Positions 45,413 to 53,979 of a stretch of DNA of 64,000 nucleotides are shown here, in pieces. Below the pieces are notes generated by a model. That model made no database searches. It was not told where the DNA came from and saw only the letters and a list, made by a program, of their open reading frames with translations. The stretch spans positions 1,640,001-1,704,000 of the forward strand of contig NZ_AP022810.1 of the NCBI RefSeq assembly GCF_009731355.2. Reading direction: 5' to 3'. The translations under genes and the position numbers were made by a program. Numbering within the stretch: position 1 is the stretch's first letter; each line of letters starts with the position of its first letter. The DNA comes from Desulfuromonas sp. AOP6 (GTDB lineage Bacteria; Desulfobacterota; Desulfuromonadia; Desulfuromonadales; SZUA-540).

Positions 45413-45424
45413 GAAAAATCTTCG

Positions 45425-45700
45425 TTATTTGTCTACGCGTTCTCGCAACTCCTTACCCACCTTGAAAAAGGGGAGCCGCTTGGGTTTAACCTGAATGATT
45501 TCTCCTGTTTTAGGATTGCGTCCGGTGTAGGCCTTGTAGTCCTTGACAACGAAACTGCCAAAACCACGAATCTCGATTCTTCCTCCATCAGCTAATTCCT
45601 GAGCCATGGAATCAAAGATGATATTGACGATTTCTTCTGATTTTTTGTAGGTGAGATTCTTTTCACCGGCCAGTGCTTCCACCAATTCCGACTTGTTCAT
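45425..45700 (-). CDS. HU/IHF-family DNA-binding protein (IHF-beta-like)
   Basis: 91 residues. It starts MNKSELVEALAGEKNLTYKK with the dimer helices, then IEIRGFGSFVVKDYKAYTGRNPKTGEIIQVK, whose RNPKTGE DNA-bending arm contains the conserved proline. The wording of the arm and body resembles integration host factor subunits more than HU. It bends and compacts DNA. GGAGG precedes the ATG, and it is a single gene with its own terminator. Confidence 0.93.
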   Translation of the reverse strand: MNKSELVEALAGEKNLTYKKSEEIVNIIFDSMAQELADGGRIEIRGFGSFVVKDYKAYTGRNPKTGEIIQVKPKRLPFFKVGKELRERVDK

Positions 45701-45876
45701 GTGGCCTCCCGGATAACAATACCTGCCAGCCGAAACCGACAGTCATGTGGTTGGTTTATCCTGAAAAAACGGACATGTCGTACATGGATTCATCGTGGCG
45801 GCCTGCTTCTACCGTCCTTCTGTGCAAAATATACTTGATACTGATACCTTGTCAATCAATGAGGTAGAATTTTCAG

Positions 45877-47145
45877 CTACTTCTCGGAGTTTTGTTCCCC
45901 CCTTGAAAGGTATAGCCGCCCTTTTTCCACCAGCTGGGAATCAAGATCTCCAGACTGAAGAAGCTTATTCAGGATGGCTTCCCCTTCCCTTTTCCAGCCT
46001 TTGGCCAGGTAGGCTTCAGCCATGCGGAAGGCCCACTTCAGATTCTGAGGCTCGTGAGCGGAGGCTTTCTTGAAAGATTCCAGTGCCTTATCACTGTTTT
46101 TGCCGTGGCGCAACCAAAACTCAGCCAAAGGGATATTGACCCCGCCACAGCCACCACCCTGAAGTTTTCCCAAGAGTATTTCAGCTTCCTCCAACCTGTC
46201 ACGGCTTTCCAATAGTGAGGCTGTCAGGAAAATGACTTCGGGTTCTTTCGAGCCGGCTCGAACAGCCTCGACGCCATGTTCCAGGGCCCTGTCTAGGCTT
46301 TGCTTGGCGGCATGGATGAGAGCCAGATGGCCATGACAAAAAGCAAGGTCAAACCCGTTTTTAAGTAGCCCCTGCAGCCGCCGTTCAGCCTGATCGACCT
46401 GATTAGCTGACTTTTCAAGATGGATCAGGGTTTCAAGAGCCATAAGGCTTTGGGGTTCCAACTCAAGACATCGGCGTAAATCGGCAAGGGCTTTTTCTGT
46501 CTCGCCCAGACGTCCGTATGTGGATCCCCGTTCAAAAAAGAAGATGGCGGTTCGGGAATCGACAGCAACTTGCTGAAAGAGGGTGAGGGCTTTATCGCTA
46601 TCGCCACGATGAGAATGGAGAAAACCGTCAAAGAAAGGAGGAACCATATCGATATACTTTTCCGCCCATTCCATGGGGTAGCCTGCCAGGATGAGTTCAA
46701 ATTCTTCCTCGGGGGGCAACTCGCTATCGTCAGGCGCGCCTCCACTGGTGGCAGGAGGACAACAGCTACCAACACAACTGCTAGAAAGTCCGGGGGCAGA
46801 AAGAGTCGCTGAGGAAGTTTCTATGCGCGTGGACTTGAGGCCCTCTTGTATTTTTTCGCGTAACAATTCGCTTTTCACCTGGGCGGAAGCCAGCACGAAA
46901 TGGTCGGCAGCGCGCTCCCTGTCGCCAGCTCGCAAAAAGGCTTCCCCTTCTTCGAAATTGATGCCAGCCAAAGCATCACCGGCTGTAGCCATCATCGTCT
47001 CGACTTCCTGCCGCAAAGATTCCTCCAGCTCATCTAAATCAAAAGCCTGGGCACGAGACAAAACCTCAGCATACTGTTTTTGATGAAAGGCTTTTTTAAG
47101 CGTATCGACGGGATCGGACTTGAAAAGACGGGAAAAGAAACTCAT
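45877..47145 (-). CDS. TPR-repeat protein
   Basis: 422 residues with no signal peptide. The N-terminal third (residues 1-110) is helical, a Ser/Cys-rich linker follows (residues about 118-140, SSSCVGSCCPPATSGG), and then five to six tetratricopeptide-like helix pairs such as AIFFFERGSTYGRLGETEKALADLRRCLELEPQS. TPR proteins scaffold protein complexes, and this one is not linked to a recognisable system. The four cysteines in the linker are unusual and could bind a metal. It precedes, in transcription order, nothing clearly related, since the XRE-cupin genes end 24 bases upstream of it. Confidence 0.82.
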   Translation of the reverse strand: MSFFSRLFKSDPVDTLKKAFHQKQYAEVLSRAQAFDLDELEESLRQEVETMMATAGDALAGINFEEGEAFLRAGDRERAADHFVLASAQVKSELLREKIQEGLKSTRIETSSATLSAPGLSSSCVGSCCPPATSGGAPDDSELPPEEEFELILAGYPMEWAEKYIDMVPPFFDGFLHSHRGDSDKALTLFQQVAVDSRTAIFFFERGSTYGRLGETEKALADLRRCLELEPQSLMALETLIHLEKSANQVDQAERRLQGLLKNGFDLAFCHGHLALIHAAKQSLDRALEHGVEAVRAGSKEPEVIFLTASLLESRDRLEEAEILLGKLQGGGCGGVNIPLAEFWLRHGKNSDKALESFKKASAHEPQNLKWAFRMAEAYLAKGWKREGEAILNKLLQSGDLDSQLVEKGRLYLSRGEQNSEK

Positions 47146-47169
47146 AGAAGGAAACCTGCCGGAAAAAAA

Positions 47170-47736
47170 TCAGATAGTAGTGAAGGGCGAAAGGGTCCAG
47201 ATAACCTTGGCATCTTTTTCGCCAATATTATCCCATCGATGAGGCAAATGCGACTTAAAAGAAAGGCTGTCCCCGGCATGCAGGGTGTATTTATCCCCGG
47301 CGATATCGACCAGCAAGCTCCCCTCCAGCACATAAATAAGCTCATCGCCAGGATGGTACATATTCTTGCGGCCACTCGACCCTCCCTTTTTTACCGTGCA
47401 GAAAAAGGAAGAAAACTGAGGATCTCTAAGCCCAGAGGTAAAAGACTCGGTATGCATGTTGAACTCATCGTCATAGACGGTTTTGTCCCGATTGCCAGGT
47501 GATGAAAAAACCATTTCATGCGTGGTGGTAACTTCTTCAACAAAATAATTGATACTTTTATTAAAAACCCCGGCCAGCTTCATTAGGATTTCAACGGAGG
47601 GGATCGTCAGGCCCCTTTCAACACGGGAAATCATGTTGGATGAAACGGATGATCTGTCTGCCAATTCCTGTATGGTCATGTCGTTTTTTAACCGAATTGC
47701 CTTGAGTTTTTTACCGAGTATTTTTTTTACCTTCAT
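47170..47736 (-). CDS. XRE-family regulator with C-terminal cupin domain (copy 1)
   Basis: 188 residues. The helix-turn-helix is at residues 10-60 (KKLKAIRLKNDMTIQELADRSSVSSNMISRVERGLTIPSVEIL). A cupin sensor domain (about 110-185) has HPGDELIYVLEGSLLVDIAGDKY and LSFKSHLPHRWDNIGEKDA with the cupin His/Glu pattern. Such regulators respond to small molecules, often amines or amino acids. It is close in sequence to the gene at 47805-48368 and the pair are a tandem duplication. A TGTTCTA half-site lies in the gap at 47775-47781. Confidence 0.92.
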   Translation of the reverse strand: MKVKKILGKKLKAIRLKNDMTIQELADRSSVSSNMISRVERGLTIPSVEILMKLAGVFNKSINYFVEEVTTTHEMVFSSPGNRDKTVYDDEFNMHTESFTSGLRDPQFSSFFCTVKKGGSSGRKNMYHPGDELIYVLEGSLLVDIAGDKYTLHAGDSLSFKSHLPHRWDNIGEKDAKVIWTLSPFTTI

Positions 47737-47804
47737 AGAGACCTCACTAAATGGCCATGCCTTGGATATAAAGATGTTCTATTTACGAAAAGTCTGAAGC
47801 GTGC

Positions 47805-48368
47805 CTACTCAACCTGGGGCGCGGGAGACACTACCCACAGAACCAGGGTAGTCCCTTGATGTATATTGCGCCATCGATGCGGCAGTGACGCCTTGAATAC
47901 AAGACTATCCCCTTCGTTAAGCACATAGCGGTTCCCGTCAATAACAAATTCCAGTGATCCCTCAACAACTTGGGCAAACTCTTCACCAGTATGAACCATT
48001 CCCCCTTCACCACTGCTGCACCCCTCTTCAATGGTGTCATAAAAAACGGTAAAACTGGGATCACGGATCCCTTGCGTAAGGCTTGTTATCTGGTGCTTGT
48101 CTTCAAAAAAGAAAATGGGTTCCCCTTTTCCCTTGGGAGTAAAAACCTGGGTTGAGCCTTTTTCCGCCTCTTCGACAAAATAACTGATACTCATACCAAA
48201 AGCGTTGGCGAGCCTCATGAGGATCTCAACGGAGGGGATGGTAAGGCCACGCTCTATCCTTGAAATCATATTGGACGAAACCCGCGACCTTTCAGCTAGA
48301 TCTTGAATTGTCATATCGTTTTTCAGCCGGGTGTCTTTTAGTTTTTTCCCAATGATTTTCTTGACCAT
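47805..48368 (-). CDS. XRE-family regulator with C-terminal cupin domain (copy 2)
   Basis: 187 residues, the same two-domain layout: HTH KKLKDTRLKNDMTIQDLAERSRVSSNMISRIERGLTIPSVEIL, cupin with VHTGEEFAQVVEGSLEFVIDG and KASLPHRWRNIHQG. The HTH recognition parts of the two copies are nearly the same, so they may bind the same or overlapping sites. The cupin parts differ more, so they may sense different ligands. A perfect palindrome lies 32 bases upstream of the start, a likely autoregulatory operator. The two genes are transcribed away from bioB. Confidence 0.92.
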   Translation of the reverse strand: MVKKIIGKKLKDTRLKNDMTIQDLAERSRVSSNMISRIERGLTIPSVEILMRLANAFGMSISYFVEEAEKGSTQVFTPKGKGEPIFFFEDKHQITSLTQGIRDPSFTVFYDTIEEGCSSGEGGMVHTGEEFAQVVEGSLEFVIDGNRYVLNEGDSLVFKASLPHRWRNIHQGTTLVLWVVSPAPQVE

Positions 48369-48399
48369 GATCCCCCCATGAAATCTAAAAATGAAATGA

Positions 48400-48419
48400 T
48401 GTTCTACACTAATAGAACA
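48400..48419. promoter_or_regulatory. Palindromic operator candidate for the XRE-cupin genes
   Basis: TGTTCTA and TAGAACA form a perfect inverted repeat with six bases between (CACTAA), the size of a dimer HTH site, 32 bases upstream of the XRE-cupin gene at 47805-48368. The same half-site, TGTTCTA, appears at 47775-47781 before the second copy. It is placed to be the operator for one or both regulators. Confidence 0.6.
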
Positions 48420-48474
48420 AATGTGTCAATACGATATGAGAATAAATCGTCCATAAATGGTAATTTAAACGAAA

Positions 48475-48504
48475 CGTAAACCTGGATACTGCTCAGGGTT
48501 GACA
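48475..48504 (+). promoter_or_regulatory. BirA-type biotin operator upstream of bioB
   Basis: CGTAAACC at 48475-48482 and GGTTGACA at 48497-48504 are inverted around a 14-base gap. The known BirA consensus is TTGTAAACC with 14 or 15 bases and GGTTTACAA, so one arm differs in one inner base. The right arm overlaps the likely -35 hexamer, so BirA-biotin binding would block the bio promoter. No birA gene is in the window. Confidence 0.68.
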
Positions 48505-48528
48505 TTTACTTGAAAAATCGGGTATGCA
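48499..48528 (+). promoter_or_regulatory. Likely bioB promoter
   Basis: TTGACA at 48499-48504 and TATGCA at 48523-48528, 18 bases apart, about 40 bases upstream of the bioB start. The -35 sits inside the predicted BirA operator. Confidence 0.5.
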
Positions 48529-48567
48529 AGGAAGCATTATGCACAATATTGAAAGAAAGGTTTGACC

Positions 48568-49551
48568 ATGACAAAGAGGCCCCTGGACATAACCGAGAAG
48601 GTTCTTGCCGGAGAAAGATTGAACAGAGACGAGGCCTTGGCCATCCTGAAGGCAGAGGGCTCTGAGCTTGGTTATTTTTTTGCCGGTGCGCAACGCATTA
48701 AGGAAAAGTACCATAGCGGCAAAGTATCCCTGTGTGCCATCATAAATGCCAAATCCGGCATATGTCCTGAAAACTGTGCTTTTTGTGCCCAGTCTTCTTA
48801 TTACCAGACAGATGCTCCTGTTTTTCCTCTCAAAGACGTGGATGAGATTTTCTCGGGAGCCCAATTCGCTCAACAGGCTGGTGCTCATTGCTATGGCATC
48901 GTCACCAGCGGCACAGCCATAAATGGAGGCGATGAACTGCAAACGATTTTGAAAGCTGTTCGCAAAATCCGGCAGGAGCTAGCCATCGAGCCATCGGCCT
49001 CTTTGGGGTTGCTGGACCATGAATCAGCTCGCGCTCTCGCCGAGGCCGGCTGTATCACCTACCACCACAATCTTGAAACCGCCCCATCCTTTTTCCCTGA
49101 AATCTGCACCACACACCCCTATGAGGCAGACCTGGCTACTGTACGCTTTGCCAAGTCTGCAGGGATGCGCGTGTGCAGTGGAGGCATCCTGGGACTCGGC
49201 GAGACGCTCGATCAGCGCATTGAACTGGCGGAAACACTGCGTGACCTCGAGGTGGACTCCGTCCCCATCAATTTCCTTGCCCCGGTCAAGGGAACTCCGC
49301 TGGAGAATTCCCAGCCCATCGCTCCGATGGACTGCCTGCGGGCCATTGCCATGTTTCGCTTTATTTTGCCGGATCGAAGCATTAGAGTGTGCGGAGGCCG
49401 TGAAAAAAATCTGCGTGAGATGCAGTCAATGATTTTCATGGCCGGAGCCAACGGTGTCATGGTAGGCAATTATCTGACGGTGCATGGTCGGAATATCCAG
49501 GATGACAAGCAGATGATTATGGATGCAGAGGGGACAGTCCATGAATTCTAA
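48568..49551 (+). CDS. bioB: Biotin synthase
   Basis: 327 residues. The radical-SAM site is in CPENCAFCAQSSYYQTD (CX3CX2C), followed by HYGIVTSGTA and the 2Fe-2S cysteine region in CITYHHNLETA and CSGGILGLGE. It inserts sulfur into dethiobiotin. The ATG at 48568 is seven bases after GAAAGAAAGG, while an earlier TTG at 48562 would add two residues. First of bioB-bioD-bioA. Confidence 0.96.
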   Translation: MTKRPLDITEKVLAGERLNRDEALAILKAEGSELGYFFAGAQRIKEKYHSGKVSLCAIINAKSGICPENCAFCAQSSYYQTDAPVFPLKDVDEIFSGAQFAQQAGAHCYGIVTSGTAINGGDELQTILKAVRKIRQELAIEPSASLGLLDHESARALAEAGCITYHHNLETAPSFFPEICTTHPYEADLATVRFAKSAGMRVCSGGILGLGETLDQRIELAETLRDLEVDSVPINFLAPVKGTPLENSQPIAPMDCLRAIAMFRFILPDRSIRVCGGREKNLREMQSMIFMAGANGVMVGNYLTVHGRNIQDDKQMIMDAEGTVHEF

Positions 49552-50281
49552 AGCAGGTGTTTTTGTGACGGGTACCGACACGGGTGTCGGCAAAACAATG
49601 GTCACGGCGGCAATCGCCCTCTACCTGAGAGAGCGCGGTGTGAACGTTGGTGTTATGAAGCCCATTGAAACAGGTGTCACAGACACTGCCCGGCTTGGGG
49701 AAGATGGGGATCTTCTGCAATGGGCGGCTGGTACCACCGATGCCCCCGAGCTGATCACCCCCTATCGTTTCAAAGCTCCTCTGGCTCCTTCTGTTGCAGC
49801 CAAAAAGGAAGAGCGCACCATCGATATTTCGGTTATTCTGACGGCCGCGGAAACTCTTCGTCAACGGCATGAATTTCTACTGATCGAAGGAGCCGGTGGC
49901 CTGATGGTTCCCTTGGCCGGCGGTCTTCTGCTTGCCGACCTTGCTCGGCAACTGGCTTATCCTCTTCTCGTCGTGGCGCGTCCGGATCTGGGAACCATCA
50001 ACCACACCCTGCTGACGACCTTCGCCGCGCAGGGGATGAACATCCCTCTAGCCGGCTTCATGATCAACAATATGCCCAAAAACCCTGATGAGGTCTGTGC
50101 TTCCGCGCCCAAGGCCCTGGTAACACTGGCTTCAGCCGATCTGCTGGGAGTCCTCACCCACCAAAATGGCAGCCCGCGCGATATTGTGACAGCTCTTGCC
50201 CGCGAAATTTCCGGTATAAATACGCTACCTTGGATGCTGATGAATTTCGGCCTTCGTCATCTTATTCAGAAACAAGGATAG
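49541..50281 (+). CDS. bioD: Dethiobiotin synthetase
   Basis: 246 residues. P-loop GTDTGVGKTMVTAAIA near the N terminus, VMKPIETGV, and LIEGAGGLMVPLAGG. It makes dethiobiotin from DAPA, carbon dioxide and ATP. The ATG overlaps the end of bioB by 11 bases, and GAGGGGA precedes it. Confidence 0.96.
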   Translation: MNSKAGVFVTGTDTGVGKTMVTAAIALYLRERGVNVGVMKPIETGVTDTARLGEDGDLLQWAAGTTDAPELITPYRFKAPLAPSVAAKKEERTIDISVILTAAETLRQRHEFLLIEGAGGLMVPLAGGLLLADLARQLAYPLLVVARPDLGTINHTLLTTFAAQGMNIPLAGFMINNMPKNPDEVCASAPKALVTLASADLLGVLTHQNGSPRDIVTALAREISGINTLPWMLMNFGLRHLIQKQG

Positions 50282-50288
50282 ACCAGCG

Positions 50289-51638
50289 ATGGATTCCCAA
50301 ACTCTTCTTCGCCTCGACAGGGAACATGTCTGGCACCCCTGTACCCAGCAAAAAGATCATGAAACACTGCCGCCGATCCCTATCGAGCGGGCTGAGGGCG
50401 TTTATCTCATCGATAAGGCGGGCCGCCGCTACGTCGATGCTGTATCATCCTGGTGGGTCAATCTCTTTGGACACAACCATCCACGGCTCAATGACGCCCT
50501 TAAGACCCAGATCGACAAGGTCTCTCATCATATTTTTGCCGGTTTTACCCATGAACCCGCCGTGGAGCTCGCCAGCAGGCTCTGCGCTCTGGCTCCGGCG
50601 GGCCTGAACCGGGTTTTCTTCACAGACAACGGTTCTTCGGCCGTGGAAGCGGCTCTGAAGATGAGTTTTCAGTATTGGCAGCAGACGCAGCGGCCCCAGA
50701 AAACCAAATTCCTTTCCCTGACGGATGCCTATCATGGTGAAACGGTGGGAGCTTTGTCGGTTAGCGGTTGCAGTCTCTACAGGGACATCTATCGCCCTAT
50801 CCTTTTGGAAGGATTTCAGGTGCAAGGGCCCGACTGCTTCCGCTGCCCTTACGGGCTGAAGCGTGACACCTGTCAGTCACCCTGCTTCGAGGCTCTTGAA
50901 CAGTTGGTGTCCGACCGTCACAGGGAAATTGCCGCCATCATTGTTGAGCCTCTTCTTCAAGCCGCCGCAGGAATGCGCATCTACCCTCCAAACTACCTGT
51001 GTAAATTGCGCGAACTCTGTGATCGGTATGACGTTCACTATATCGCTGACGAAATAGCTACAGGTTTCGGTCGTACGGGAAAAATGTTTGCCAATAATCA
51101 TGCCGGTGTTTCTCCCGACCTCATGTGTCTTTCCAAAGGCATTACCGGGGGCACCATGCCTCTGGCCGTCGTCCTGGCCACTGACCGTATCTATGAGGCT
51201 TTCTATGGGGATTATGTCGACCTGAAAGCGTTTCTCCACTCACACTCTTACACGGGCAACCCTCTGGCCTGTGCTGTGGCCGTGGAAGTACTCAATATCT
51301 TTGAGCAGGAGAACATTCTGGGTTCCCTGGCAGATAAAGAAGCTTTACTGGCCGACAACAGGTCGCGTTTTGAAGCCTTGCCCCATGTCGGTGAGGTACG
51401 ACAGTTGGGCATGGTGTGGGCCGTAGAGATGATCAAGACGCAAGAGGGGAAAATCCCTTATGCCTGGCAGGACAGAATGGGATTGGAAGTCTACAAACAG
51501 GCTCTGGAACGAGGCGTTATTCTTCGACCCCTGGGAAATGTTATTTACTGTATGCCACCTTTGACCACGCCAGAAAGCGTGCTGCAGGAGGTTCTTGATG
51601 TGGCCTTTGAGGCGATTGTTGAGGTGACAAGATTGTAA
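50289..51638 (+). CDS. bioA: Adenosylmethionine-8-amino-7-oxononanoate aminotransferase
   Basis: 449 residues. Begins with HVWHPCTQQKDHE and VDAVSSWWVNLFGHNHPRLN, then NGSSAVEAALKM (cofactor contact), DEIATGFGRTGKMFA and the Schiff-base lysine in LSKGITGG. It converts KAPA to DAPA. bioF and bioC/H are not in this cluster, so they are elsewhere or replaced by other enzymes. A strong terminator overlaps the stop codon. Confidence 0.96.
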   Translation: MDSQTLLRLDREHVWHPCTQQKDHETLPPIPIERAEGVYLIDKAGRRYVDAVSSWWVNLFGHNHPRLNDALKTQIDKVSHHIFAGFTHEPAVELASRLCALAPAGLNRVFFTDNGSSAVEAALKMSFQYWQQTQRPQKTKFLSLTDAYHGETVGALSVSGCSLYRDIYRPILLEGFQVQGPDCFRCPYGLKRDTCQSPCFEALEQLVSDRHREIAAIIVEPLLQAAAGMRIYPPNYLCKLRELCDRYDVHYIADEIATGFGRTGKMFANNHAGVSPDLMCLSKGITGGTMPLAVVLATDRIYEAFYGDYVDLKAFLHSHSYTGNPLACAVAVEVLNIFEQENILGSLADKEALLADNRSRFEALPHVGEVRQLGMVWAVEMIKTQEGKIPYAWQDRMGLEVYKQALERGVILRPLGNVIYCMPPLTTPESVLQEVLDVAFEAIVEVTRL

Positions 51639-51683
51639 AAAAAGCCTGACAGCCGTAAAAAGAGCGGCTGCCAGGCTTTTTTT
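51637..51683. terminator. Bidirectional terminator after bioA
   Basis: AAAAAAAGCCTGACAGCCG (19 bases) and its complement, with one mismatch, form a strong stem flanked by A and T runs. It serves the bio operon and, on the other strand, the tail-specific protease gene. Confidence 0.88.
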
Positions 51684-51727
51684 GCCAGAAGAACCCACCT
51701 CAGGCGTTACTCTTCAGAAGCCTGTAC

Positions 51728-53872
51728 CTAAGGGGCGGCTTTGCGCATGTCCATGAGGATGTCCATCGCCTCGCGGGTATAGGGATCCTCCTCGAGTTCC
51801 TCAATCCATCGTTTCTGTTTTTCGTCTTTGCTCAACTCTTCTGCCTTTTTATCCTCTTTTTTGTCCATGGGGCCATGAGGTGCTCCGCCATCGGCTTCCA
51901 GGCGAGCTTTACTTTCCTGCCACTCCTTGCGAACCGTTTCAAGATCAATGGCTTGCAGGGTCTTTTCCCGTCGCGCCAAGGCTGCTTGGTTTTGCTCTAC
52001 AATGCTCGCGAAATCCTTATCCTGGCTCACACGCCCATCGCTTTCCCGGCGCAGGACATCAAGGTCTTCCACAGGCTTATTCCAAGGTCGGAACGGGATT
52101 TCCTGCACCGTATCCCAGGGCAGCGAATGATCAAGGTACTGTTCTCCCGTTTCCAAATGTTCGAGGTTGTCGGGTAATACAATGTCGGGGACGATCCCAC
52201 GATATTGGGTGGATTCGCCCGTCACACGATAGAATTTCTGGGTTGTGACCTTCAAAGCGCCCAAAGGCAGGTATTTGCCCATATTAAGAAAGGGAACCCG
52301 CTGGTTCAGGTCGATCATCGCCTGCACAGTCCCTTTGCCATGGGTATGTTCCCCTCCGACAACGATGGCCCGGCCGTAATCCTGCAGAGCGCCGGCCACA
52401 ATTTCGGAAGCGGATGCGCTAAACCGATTGACCAGCACAATTACGGGCCCCTTGTAACCAATAAAAGGGTCCCTGTCTTCGAGCGTTTCCATACGGCCGT
52501 CACTGCTTTTAATAAGGACGACAGGCCCTGTTTCGATGAACAGGCCGGTAATGGAGACAGCATCCATCAATGAGCCGCCGCCGTTATTGCGCAGATCGAG
52601 AATCAGTCCGTCAATGCCTTCTTTTTTGAGGGACTCCAACTCAGCCAGCACGTCATCCGTGGAGTTGCGCCCCTTCTTACCGTTCTGCGTAGCGGCAAAG
52701 TCACGATAAAAAGAAGGAACTTTGATATAGCCGTAAGAAACTCCCTTTTTCTTACCAGAAAGCACAGTAGACTTCACGAATGATTCCTCAATCTGAACTA
52801 CATCGCGCACAATCGGGATAATCATCTGTGAACCATCGCTCTTCTTGACCGTCAAGCGCACTTCTGTCCCCTTTTTCCCGCGGATAAGGGCCACGGCGTC
52901 CCGTATGCGCGTATCGGTCACATCGACAGGCTCTCCAGCCCCCTCCCCTACCTTGAGGATGACGTCCTCCGCCTGCAACTGCCCCTGTTTGGCGGCGGCA
53001 CTACCGGGTATGATGCTGACGACCTTGATATAGCCGTCCTCTTCCCTGAGCAGTGCCCCGATACCTTCCAAGGAACCTCGCATGCTGATATCGAAGTCTT
53101 CCTTCTCGGTAGGAGGCATATAATGGGTATGGGGATCGAACGCTCGGGCTACCGTGTTAAAATAACGGTCGAAATGATCCCGCAGAGTCTCCTGCTGCAT
53201 CCGCTCTAGAAAGTCCGTTTGACTTTTCAGGACTTTTTCGCGGGCTTCCCGGAACAGGTCCTCTTCGGAAGGAACCGCCTTATCTTTGTCTTCCGTCGCG
53301 TTGAGCTGATCCTCACGGAGGTTGAGATAACGTACGATCACCTGGTATTTAAGGTTTTTGCGCCACCGTTGACGGAGTTCGTCCAGTGACGAACAGAAAT
53401 CCAGTTTTTTGGGATCGGTCTCCAGGTTCTCCGATTTGTCATAGTCAAGATCCTGAGCCAGGATACTTTCAACCATTTCCCTGACCTGTCCCACGCGTTC
53501 CCTCAGGATGGATGAAGCAACGGCAGGCAAGGTTATTTTGCCGAGATTCATTTCATCGTCAATAGAGGTCCGAAAAGATTCCAGTCGTTCCACATCCTGC
53601 TTCAAAAGAAAACGTTTCTGAAAATCAAGCTGCTTCAGGTAAAGATCGTACGCCGCGGTCGATAGCTCATCGTCCATCTGCTTGTGGCTGAAATGCGCCA
53701 TGATGAGCTGGTGCCGCAAAATATAGCTGAGCAGTTTCGCCCTTCCCGCCTCATCAGGATCGGTGGCCTGCGGAACATTCAGGGCGACAGAGAAACTGGT
53801 CAGAAGTAAAAACAGCAACACGACCAGACTGGACTTCCAAGTCAGTCGCTTTAGACATCTAAGGTTAAACAT
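51728..53872 (-). CDS. prc: Tail-specific (C-terminal processing) protease, Prc type
   Basis: 714 residues. A signal segment (LVVLLFLLLTSFSVALN) is followed by a long N-terminal domain, a PDZ domain (GIGALLREEDGYIKVVSIIPGSAAAKQG) near residues 280-370, and the S41 serine-protease core with the Ser in VNRFSASASEIVAGALQDYG and the catalytic Lys in HTHGKGTVQA. It degrades or trims periplasmic proteins at their C terminus. The length and wording fit Prc rather than shorter CtpA proteases. Confidence 0.93.
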   Translation of the reverse strand: MFNLRCLKRLTWKSSLVVLLFLLLTSFSVALNVPQATDPDEAGRAKLLSYILRHQLIMAHFSHKQMDDELSTAAYDLYLKQLDFQKRFLLKQDVERLESFRTSIDDEMNLGKITLPAVASSILRERVGQVREMVESILAQDLDYDKSENLETDPKKLDFCSSLDELRQRWRKNLKYQVIVRYLNLREDQLNATEDKDKAVPSEEDLFREAREKVLKSQTDFLERMQQETLRDHFDRYFNTVARAFDPHTHYMPPTEKEDFDISMRGSLEGIGALLREEDGYIKVVSIIPGSAAAKQGQLQAEDVILKVGEGAGEPVDVTDTRIRDAVALIRGKKGTEVRLTVKKSDGSQMIIPIVRDVVQIEESFVKSTVLSGKKKGVSYGYIKVPSFYRDFAATQNGKKGRNSTDDVLAELESLKKEGIDGLILDLRNNGGGSLMDAVSITGLFIETGPVVLIKSSDGRMETLEDRDPFIGYKGPVIVLVNRFSASASEIVAGALQDYGRAIVVGGEHTHGKGTVQAMIDLNQRVPFLNMGKYLPLGALKVTTQKFYRVTGESTQYRGIVPDIVLPDNLEHLETGEQYLDHSLPWDTVQEIPFRPWNKPVEDLDVLRRESDGRVSQDKDFASIVEQNQAALARREKTLQAIDLETVRKEWQESKARLEADGGAPHGPMDKKEDKKAEELSKDEKQKRWIEELEEDPYTREAMDILMDMRKAAP

Positions 53873-53979
53873 GAAGTATGAGCTCCATCTGCTGGAAATG
53901 TTATGATATGTCCTGACAAAATAACACTTGTGACTTTACCACAGGATACCCCAAAAAGGGAAAACAAAGTCTCTCCGAG

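Noticed and set aside
45164-45424. A 116-residue open frame on the plus strand opposite the HU gene region
   Set aside because: It runs through the HU terminator and is antisense to a clear gene, with no ribosome site.
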